Below, piece after piece: positions 14,835 to 20,604 of a stretch of DNA of 20,604 nt (position 1 is the first letter of the stretch; each line of letters begins with the position of its first letter). The translations under genes and the position numbers were made by a program. The stretch lies in IMG/VR virus record IMGVR_UViG_3300036864_000104, positions 1 to 20,604 of that record, one strand, 5' to 3'. This DNA comes from a virus. The notes beneath the pieces were generated by a model. It was not told the DNA's origin and searched no databases. It saw only the letters and a list, made by a program, of their open reading frames with translations.

Positions 14835-17224
14835 GCGACCTCTTTCAGCACCCGCGCTGCGATCGTCTCCGCGCGTTCTGCTTCCCAGCGCCGGAGCACT
14901 TGCTCCAGTGCTGGCGCCATCGTGTCGGCGTCGTGCTCATCCGCGACAGTGCCGAGCTGCCGACGTGATTGATTGATGTACTCAGCAACGAACAGATCGA
15001 GCAGATATTCGACGGGTTCCGTATGGCCCATACAGACCACCCACGCACGTACGGACGGCCTCAGCACCTTCCGACAGCGATCCTCATGGCCCGGATAGAA
15101 CTGTGTCAGCCATGTCCGGAGCTTGTCTGGTGATCCTTGCACGCGACGCGCACGATCGGACTCGTGCTCGATCAGCCAGCGAAGATCATCGACCAGTGCC
15201 GCTCGAATGGCGACACCTGATTCGTTCAGGCGGCGTTCGGCCTGCGCAAGAGCGGCCGTCCGAACCGTGAGCGTCTCGTCGAGCGCCAGCCGGGCCGCTT
15301 CTGTCTGAACCTGCGCCGTTTCCGCCAGTACTCGGGCCTCACGCATCTGACCGTATATAAGGCGTTCATCATCCCGTTCGCCAGTCAATGTGATAATCTG
15401 CGCTCGTAGTTCGACGTTCACGGCTTCAACCGTTTGGCACTTGCCGCTGAGCCCATCACGCTCAGTGATCATCGCCGACAGATCTGCCACGGCCCGCCCG
15501 AGATCTTGCCCAAGCCGCATCGCCTCAGCCGTCAACCGTGCCTGTTCAGTCGCGTGCTGATCGCGCGCGGTGTCACGCTCCCGCGTCATCGCCTGCAACT
15601 CACCACCGACACGCTGGACATCAGCCTCAAGCCCCGCCCTGCGCAATTCCAGTGTCGTCACAGCGGCCCGTATGGATACGAGTTCGATGTTCAATCCATC
15701 AGCACGAGTCGTCTCACCGCGGAGTGCAGTTTCCAGCCCACCGACTTTCTGGACGGCATCGTCACGCTGCGTCGTCATCATCTTGACGTCGCCAAGCGAG
15801 ATATCGAGGAGATCTTCGAACTCTTGGGCCTTCTTACGGGCCGCGTCGCGTTCCTCGATCGCACGACTCAAGTCTTCCTGAGTCGGCCCAGGCGGCCGTG
15901 GAGGTGGCTCCTTCAGCTTCTCAATATTGGCGAGTTTCTCGTCGATCGATGCCTGCCACCAGTCTTTCGACAGGCTCAGCGGGATCATCGCCGTATTGAC
16001 AAAGGCCTCATCACCACCATCAACCGGGTTCCGGTTCTCAATTTCCCGGATCTCATTCGGAATGATGGACGCCGTATTGAACTGCTCGCGATAGAACACA
16101 CCGCGACCCGCCGAGTCGCCGCGCAATAATCCAGCCGCGACAAATTCGATCTCCTGCTGATTCCGCTCGAGCGGCGAGACGAGTTTCTCGTTCAGTTCCT
16201 GATCCCAGCGTTCCAGCCATGGACTCAGACAGTCAATGTAGTACTCAAGATTCTGATGTTCAATATTGTTGTTCGTCGAACGCGCAAGTTCTTTGAGTTT
16301 GTGCGGCGGCAGATTGAACCAGCGCGCGACTTCATCAATTTGAAACGTTCTGCTTTCTAGGAATTGCGCATCGTTCGGCGGGATGCCCATCCGTGTATAC
16401 GTCGCATCGTTATAGAGCGCGAGCAACTTGTGTGCGCGATCGACGCCTTGATGTTTCGCGTTGAGCGACTCTGTATAATTCTTGTCGGACAGTTCCGTCG
16501 GCCGCGGCCCCTTATAGGAGATCACGCCGCCGAAAGTGGCCCCGTTACCGAAAAATGATCCGCCGAAGCGCTCCGTCGCGAGGCCCAATCCGATGGATTC
16601 GCGCGCCTTCTGGATGACCGAATAGCCGCTGACCCCATCGAAGCCGAGGCCCGGGATGTGCAGCATATCGGCCGAAGCCATAAAGACCTCGCCGCCGTTT
16701 GGTTGCTGCACGCGGTATTGCAACGGACTATCGGCCGATCGCCTGAACGGCATGACCCGATCCGGTGTAATCGGCCAGAGTGCGGCCACCCGATCGGCAC
16801 CGTTTCGTTCGATTTCGGCATAGGCATTCCCCCACGTCAGCACATGCGCCTGCAGCGTTTCGCGAAACGTGAACGCTGACATCTCAGGGTTCGGCCGATC
16901 GTGAACGATCCGATAGAGTGGGTGCGACGTGTACCGTTCCTTGCCGCCCCCGGGCAATTTCCGCCACAACGGGCATGGCAGATTCCCGACCTGCGAGGAG
17001 ATGAGGCCGACCGCGGCCCAGACCGCGGAATAGTTCAGCGCGGTCGTTTCGTTGACCGCCACGCCTGATGACACCGGCGTGGCATTGAACAGACGCGCGA
17101 TCTCCGGCGAACTCGCACTCAGCGGCCCAGACCAATGCGAACGGAACGCATCCAGCGCTTGCTTGAAGCGCTGGATGCGTGACGGCCGATCCTCGACGAG
17201 CTGGTACCGCTGGAGCTTACCCAC
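14831..17224 (-). CDS. Portal protein (HK97 family) with long coiled-coil C-terminal extension
   Basis: The portal is the dodecameric DNA gate of the head. Residues about 55-420 match HK97-family portals: NYSAVWAAVGLISSQVGNLP (64-83), HPLYRIVHDRPNPEMSAFTF (101-120), WGNAYAEIERNG (131-142), MLHIPGLGFDGVSGYSVI (187-204), ARWFNLPPHKL (300-310) and NIEHQNLEYYIDCLSPWLER (320-339). The usual portal ends near 420-450, but here a Pro-rich linker (PPPRPPGP, 440-447) leads to a heptad-rich, charged coiled coil of about 215 residues (450-665). A helical C-terminal domain (about 670-797, with LRTWLTQFYPGHEDRCRKVL) follows. The start is GTG 17224-17222 with GAGGAAA about 6 nt upstream, overlapping the preceding stop. 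I infer one continuous polypeptide; the extension's function is unknown. Confidence 0.93.
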   Translation of the reverse strand: MGKLQRYQLVEDRPSRIQRFKQALDAFRSHWSGPLSASSPEIARLFNATPVSSGVAVNETTALNYSAVWAAVGLISSQVGNLPCPLWRKLPGGGKERYTSHPLYRIVHDRPNPEMSAFTFRETLQAHVLTWGNAYAEIERNGADRVAALWPITPDRVMPFRRSADSPLQYRVQQPNGGEVFMASADMLHIPGLGFDGVSGYSVIQKARESIGLGLATERFGGSFFGNGATFGGVISYKGPRPTELSDKNYTESLNAKHQGVDRAHKLLALYNDATYTRMGIPPNDAQFLESRTFQIDEVARWFNLPPHKLKELARSTNNNIEHQNLEYYIDCLSPWLERWDQELNEKLVSPLERNQQEIEFVAAGLLRGDSAGRGVFYREQFNTASIIPNEIREIENRNPVDGGDEAFVNTAMIPLSLSKDWWQASIDEKLANIEKLKEPPPRPPGPTQEDLSRAIEERDAARKKAQEFEDLLDISLGDVKMMTTQRDDAVQKVGGLETALRGETTRADGLNIELVSIRAAVTTLELRRAGLEADVQRVGGELQAMTRERDTARDQHATEQARLTAEAMRLGQDLGRAVADLSAMITERDGLSGKCQTVEAVNVELRAQIITLTGERDDERLIYGQMREARVLAETAQVQTEAARLALDETLTVRTAALAQAERRLNESGVAIRAALVDDLRWLIEHESDRARRVQGSPDKLRTWLTQFYPGHEDRCRKVLRPSVRAWVVCMGHTEPVEYLLDLFVAEYINQSRRQLGTVADEHDADTMAPALEQVLRRWEAERAETIAARVLKEVA

Positions 17225-17411
17225 TCGTTTCCTCTGACTCGGCCACCAAGATTCTCAACACTTTACGGCGACTCGATTCGGTGTAGCCATAGAACGTCGG
17301 ACATCCACATGTTTCAGGGCAGTAGTGCAGCGTCAACGAGTTCCGCAGATCCTGGATAAACTTCTCGCGACCGCCTGGGTATTCGTTCACAAACGGAAAT
17401 CTAGTCTTCAT
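17217..17411 (-). CDS. Short unknown protein with CxxxCxC motif (64 aa)
   Basis: I do not recognise the family. Between large terminase and portal, this 64-aa frame has a helical N-terminal part (about 13-28, GGREKFIQDLRNSLTL) and a Cys cluster (HYCPETCGCPTFYGY; Cys31, 35, 37). An Arg/Lys-rich segment and an acidic tail follow. The Cys arrangement could bind a metal, but only three Cys (with one His near) are visible. I prefer the start at ATG 17411-17409 because AGGGAA lies about 7 nt upstream. An in-frame ATG at 17495, overlapping the terminase stop, would add 28 residues but has little ribosome site. The stop overlaps the portal GTG region by 8 nt. Confidence 0.6.
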   Translation of the reverse strand: MKTRFPFVNEYPGGREKFIQDLRNSLTLHYCPETCGCPTFYGYTESSRRKVLRILVAESEETSG

Positions 17412-17485
17412 AGCCGTTCCCTGTGACGATGCAAGGCGATACCAGTTCTTTTCAGATAAGACACATTTGGCCGAAACGTTAGGCA

Positions 17486-19171
17486 TCAGAGCCATTCCGC
17501 CATGACGCTCGTGTCTACCTTCGGCGGCTCGCGAATCGCTAAGGCCATCCCGATCGTCGGCGCAATCACTGGATCGATCCGGCCGCGACTCTTCTTTTTC
17601 ACGAACATCATGTTGTCTTTACCGTCGCGCTGGTCGACCACATTCGATACCGACCACGCCGTGACGGGACACCCACACGCGTCGACGTCGCCCGCAAGGA
17701 TGTCCGCCTGCATCCGCAGACACGCGCTGCTCATCCCGGCATACGTCTGCGGGACTTCTAGTAATTGCTCCTCAGCGAACCCATCCGTCTTCAGGTCGTC
17801 AATCAACTTGTCCGCATGCCACGGGTCAAACCCGATCCGCTCGATGTCGTACCGATTGCGGGCCTCGAGCAACGTCTCTCGGATGATGTGGTGATCGATG
17901 CGTGTCCCCGGCGTCGTCTTCAACCAGCCTAGATCGCGCCACACCACATATGGCGCGCGGTCGCGATGCATACGATCAACAAGGGTCTCGTCCGGCGTCC
18001 AGACGTGCTGAATCAACCGCCACCCTGGCCGGCCTGGTGCCGGCGGGAACACGAACGACAACGCGCACAAATCAATCTTTGACGCGAGATCGATCCCGAC
18101 CCAGCATGACTGGTGGAGGAGTTCCTCAAGCCACGCATCGCGAGTGAGGCACTTCGGATTCTGCCCTTTGCGCCATCCTTCCACCGACAAGCAGGGATTT
18201 GAAGCGTTCACAAGCAGGTTCAGATGCTTTTGCTTGTATGTGGCCGCCGCTGAGGGGATCCCCTTCGCCTTCAGGACTTTCGCGGCCAGATCCTCCGGAT
18301 TCACCGAGATCCCGTAATTTGGGTTCGCCTTGCGCGCCGTCTCTGGCAGCGTCCAGTCGTCGCTATCGTCTGCATGCGCCGTAAACACGTAGAAGGACTC
18401 ATCAACAAGGACACCTTCAAGAATCTTGTTTGAGTAGTCGTTCTGATCGCCCCACGGCGAAACCGGATCGTCCCCGAACGTCGTGATCAGGTAGATCACG
18501 GGCTGACGGCGAGCACCTGTCGCCGTCTCCATCACGTCCAGCATTCCGCGATCCTTCATCGCGTGGATCTCATCACCGACGACGACGTTTGGATTCAAAC
18601 CGTCTGTCGAATCGTGATCGGCGCCGAGCGGCTCCAGTTTTGAACTCGTCTCATCCCTATGCAGGTTCGCGACGAGCACCGTGATGCGATCCTTGAGCCC
18701 GCTGGATTGGACGAGCTTCTTGGCATCGTTGAAGACGATCTTCGCCTGATCGCGCTTGGTCGCCACCGCGTAGCCTTCCGCGCCAGGCTCCCCATCGAAG
18801 AACGTCAGATACAGCAACATGATCGCGGCGATCAGCGTCTTGCCATTCTTGCGCGGGATCTGCGTGAATGCCGTCCGGAACCGACGTAGCCCCGTATCGA
18901 CATGCACCCAGCCAATCACACTTCCGGTGATGAACTGCTCCCATGGTTCAAGGCGGATATTCTGGCCGGCCCACTCGCCCTTGTAGTGCTTCAGGAGGCT
19001 TGCGAATTTGAAGAACAGCTCCGCCTTTTTGATGTCGAAGCGGTAGGGAAACTCAGACGTCCCTTCACGCGCGCGGTCGCGCTGATGCCGTGCGCAGGCA
19101 AGCTTGTGAAATTTCCCGGCCGGGAGTCGGCCAGTCACCACATCCGCCGCGTACATATCAAGCGCGTTCAT
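17486..19171 (-). CDS. Terminase large subunit
   Basis: A 561-aa packaging motor with ATPase and nuclease domains. Walker A is the deviant IPRKNGKT (105-112), Walker B is VVVGDE (196-201), and the coupling motif ITT lies at 229-231. The RNase H-like nuclease shows Asp361 and Asp367 in VGIDLASKIDL, Asp449 in IGFDPWHADKL and Asp533 in GRIDPVIAPTIG. This spacing fits the HK97/terminase_1-type family. The ATG overlaps the small terminase stop (ATGA). Together with the HNH nuclease two genes upstream this suggests a cos-type packaging system, since phages with that pair are often cos phages; this is inference. All key acidic residues are present, so it looks functional. Confidence 0.95.
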   Translation of the reverse strand: MNALDMYAADVVTGRLPAGKFHKLACARHQRDRAREGTSEFPYRFDIKKAELFFKFASLLKHYKGEWAGQNIRLEPWEQFITGSVIGWVHVDTGLRRFRTAFTQIPRKNGKTLIAAIMLLYLTFFDGEPGAEGYAVATKRDQAKIVFNDAKKLVQSSGLKDRITVLVANLHRDETSSKLEPLGADHDSTDGLNPNVVVGDEIHAMKDRGMLDVMETATGARRQPVIYLITTFGDDPVSPWGDQNDYSNKILEGVLVDESFYVFTAHADDSDDWTLPETARKANPNYGISVNPEDLAAKVLKAKGIPSAAATYKQKHLNLLVNASNPCLSVEGWRKGQNPKCLTRDAWLEELLHQSCWVGIDLASKIDLCALSFVFPPAPGRPGWRLIQHVWTPDETLVDRMHRDRAPYVVWRDLGWLKTTPGTRIDHHIIRETLLEARNRYDIERIGFDPWHADKLIDDLKTDGFAEEQLLEVPQTYAGMSSACLRMQADILAGDVDACGCPVTAWSVSNVVDQRDGKDNMMFVKKKSRGRIDPVIAPTIGMALAIREPPKVDTSVMAEWL

Positions 19172-19644
19172 GCACCCTTCTGCACCAACTGCGGCCCGTC
19201 GAATTCGGCGAATTCATCTTTCGGCTGTTCCGGCGCAATGACCGGTTTCCCATCAGGAACCAGCCGAAACCGAGCCCGCCCGAGATCCACCCGCGCAATC
19301 ATCCCGCGATGATCAGGCCCAGCGACCGCCAACGGCGCCGCCCGGAGCTTCCGCTCAAGGACGATATAGGCACAGAGATCCGCGAACGCCATCGCCGTCG
19401 AGGCCGTCAACGTCCGCTGTTCGAGTGCGAGTGGCGCGAGCTCCTCCCACACGTCCCGCACATCCTTGTCGAGTCCTGATGGTTGCGTGACCGCCGGCAA
19501 TGGCCCCTCTGGCAGACTCGGACGTTCAATCGCCCTCGGCCCACGTTTGCCAGGATGCCCAGCGAGCCAGTCTGCAGCCCGTTCCCGGGGCTTTCTCCCT
19601 GCCCCGACCCGAACCCCTCCGCTACGTCCCTTGACCCCAGCCAT
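19168..19644 (-). CDS. Terminase small subunit, P27 family
   Basis: A 158-aa DNA-recognition subunit of the packaging motor. The Gly/Arg-rich start (MAGVKGRSGGVRVGAGRKPR), the Pro-rich segment and the helical block LDKDVRDVWEELAPLALEQR (about 58-77) followed by TLTASTAMAFADLCAYIVLERKLR-type helices are the P27 pattern. The C-terminal acidic tail (KDEFAEFDGPQLVQKGA) may contact the large subunit. A 142-nt intergenic stretch precedes it, and its stop overlaps the large terminase ATG (ATGA). No strong ribosome site precedes ATG 19644-19642; only AGGG about 15 nt upstream. Length is typical. Confidence 0.9.
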   Translation of the reverse strand: MAGVKGRSGGVRVGAGRKPRERAADWLAGHPGKRGPRAIERPSLPEGPLPAVTQPSGLDKDVRDVWEELAPLALEQRTLTASTAMAFADLCAYIVLERKLRAAPLAVAGPDHRGMIARVDLGRARFRLVPDGKPVIAPEQPKDEFAEFDGPQLVQKGA

Positions 19645-19786
19645 TTGTTTTCTAAAGCCCTTGATTTGATTACCTTATGACACTGCGGTCACACGCGTGA
19701 GGGGCCAGAGTGGTTTGGGAACACATCAGGTACAGAGATTTGATCCACCCTGGGCTTTCACCCAACACGGCCGGAACTCGGCCCAT
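19645..19786 (-). other. 142-nt intergenic stretch upstream of terminase
   Basis: One of the few non-coding gaps. On the coding strand an ATG directly follows the stop of the preceding gene (TAAATG) and opens a 38-codon frame ending at 19670, with no ribosome site and no recognisable sequence. I do not call it a gene. The last 40 nt before the small terminase are A-rich. No -35/-10 pair or terminator is convincing. Because small terminase genes often lie next to the packaging site, cos or pac could be here or just upstream, but nothing in the sequence shows it. Confidence 0.3.
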
Positions 19787-20200
19787 TTACGCCGTGCCTT
19801 CAGCCGGTGCCACCCACGCTTCCATCGTCTGCGTCGAGGGGAACGTGCTGGCTCGCTTGCGTGCGCCATACCTGATGGCCACCAAGCTATCGATCGTGGT
19901 GGTCGTGCCTCGAGTGACACGGCAACGCACAAACTGTTCAAGAGGGCGCTGGAGATCAAGGACCAGGGTGGTGTTGGCGCCACTGACGACCTTGGTACCA
20001 GCAAGGTCCGCTGCGGCACCCATGCCGACCACAACGTCCTGTTGGGCACGGATATCGTTGTTGGCCGCGGCCGATCCGATACGAACCACCCACATCACAC
20101 CCGTGAATCCGGCCATATCGAGGATCGTGCTGTCAATGGTGGTGGTACCAGTCGCAGTCGGGGCATCGGCAGTGACGAGACATTCATCAACGAGCGACAT
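19787..20200 (-). CDS. Small virion-type protein upstream of terminase (137 aa)
   Basis: A 137-aa protein starting MSLVDECLVTADAPTATGTT, with DMAGFTGVMWVVRIG (about 28-42) and AQQDVVVGMGAAADLAGT (about 52-69). It then has TTLVLDLQRPLEQFVRCRVT (about 77-96) and ends VAIRYGARKRAS...VAPAEGTA. The order 'D-x-x-G-F-x-G-V', 'D-L-x-R-P-x-E-x-F-V-R-C', 'A-I-x-Y-G-A-R' and a C-terminal 'P-A-E-G-T-A' is a family I recall from many phage structural modules without a firm function. It is beta-rich, probably a capsid decoration or minor virion protein. A strong AAGGAG site 7 nt upstream of ATG 20200-20198 suggests high expression. It overlaps the HNH gene by 14 nt. Confidence 0.75.
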   Translation of the reverse strand: MSLVDECLVTADAPTATGTTTIDSTILDMAGFTGVMWVVRIGSAAANNDIRAQQDVVVGMGAAADLAGTKVVSGANTTLVLDLQRPLEQFVRCRVTRGTTTTIDSLVAIRYGARKRASTFPSTQTMEAWVAPAEGTA

Positions 20201-20561
20201 GAGATCTCTCCTTATCTAACGTGTTAGCTTTCCACTTGTTACAGTTCTGACAGGCCGCCATGTGATTACTGGGATCCCACTTGCTGCCGCCATGGCTAAG
20301 CGGCATCGTGTGATCGACGCACTCCGCTGGAGTCGTGAGTCCTTGTTGGACACATCGGCTATGGATCTTGTCCATCGTGCCGTCCACGCGTTCTCCACAC
20401 ACGGGATGTTCTGCTCGAAAGCGTCGACTGTAAGCCGCCCACGACGCGTCATAGCCTCGCTCGAAGGACGTTCCGCGTTGGCGATCCTGGTGTTTCGCGT
20501 GTCTTGAACATCGTCCTTCCATGACCAGAACCGAGCAACCGGGCTGGGCACAGAATCTCAT
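20187..20561 (-). CDS. HNH endonuclease, packaging-associated
   Basis: A 124-aa nuclease of the beta-beta-alpha-metal type. The core CVDHTMPLSHGGSKWDPSNH (81-100) holds the catalytic His84 and Asn99, followed by CQNCNKWKAN with a Cys pair (Cys104, Cys107) that can bind zinc. The final HNH position is Asn108 (HNN form), which is common. An N-terminal Cys/His group (RFCAQPGCS; CSRHAKH) may bind a second zinc. Such proteins next to terminase assist cleavage of packaged DNA in many cos phages. The ATG at 20561-20559 has only a weak ribosome site, and the frame stays open upstream to the window edge, so the true start could lie outside. Confidence 0.88.
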   Translation of the reverse strand: MRFCAQPGCSVLVMEGRCSRHAKHQDRQRGTSFERGYDASWAAYSRRFRAEHPVCGERVDGTMDKIHSRCVQQGLTTPAECVDHTMPLSHGGSKWDPSNHMAACQNCNKWKANTLDKERSHVAR

Positions 20562-20604
20562 CGGCGTCGTCTTGTGAGGAATGCGCTCAGCACACGATGT
20601 ATCC

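Noticed and set aside
15434-16129. 231-codon plus-strand open frame opposite the portal coiled coil
   Set aside because: High GC and heptad-biased codons open the antisense frame by chance; no motif and no operon context on that strand.
19645-19786. Late promoter or 38-codon gene upstream of the small terminase
   Set aside because: The only hexamer-like pairs are poor matches, and the small frame lacks a ribosome site and any recognisable sequence.

Overview
The window reads as the structural (late) module of a tailed double-stranded DNA phage or prophage with a long non-contractile tail (siphovirus type, HK97-like head). Every gene I can support lies on the minus strand, so transcription runs from the right edge to the left edge. 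Genes are tightly packed with many 4-nt stop/start overlaps. No integrase, lysis, replication or host gene is visible, so prophage versus free phage cannot be decided. The moderately high GC suggests a GC-rich bacterial host, but nothing fixes the taxon.

Layout in transcription order. (1) Packaging: HNH nuclease (20187-20561), a small virion-type protein (19787-20200), a 142-nt gap, P27-type small terminase, large terminase, and a short Cys-containing protein. (2) Head: portal with a very long coiled-coil C-terminal extension, prohead protease, a small ribbon-helix-helix/AT-hook-like protein, a 204-nt non-coding leader, major capsid protein, a strong hairpin, and an unknown 78-aa protein. (3) Neck: gp6-like connector, head-closure protein, gp10-like protein. 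(4) Cargo: three translationally coupled genes (GT-A glycosyltransferase, radical SAM protein with an extra Cys cluster, CgeB-like glycosyltransferase) placed where a tail-terminator gene would normally be. (5) Tail: tail tube, an 88-aa unknown, a tail assembly chaperone with a programmed -1 frameshift (slippery A AAA AAC at 7085-7091 plus a downstream hairpin), tape measure, a 186-aa tail-associated protein, a 1098-aa hub/tip protein with FN3 and tandem repeats, and a fiber gene cut by the left edge.

How they work together: HNH and the two terminase subunits would cut and pump DNA through the portal into a capsid assembled from the HK97-fold protein and matured by the protease. The connector proteins close the head and join it to a tail whose length is set by the 778-aa tape measure, with the frameshifted chaperone pair assisting. 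The hub and fiber form the tip. The glycosyltransferase/radical SAM cluster has no role in basic morphogenesis. Its position inside the late operon suggests it modifies virion proteins, glycans or the host surface, and it is the best candidate for an undescribed system here.
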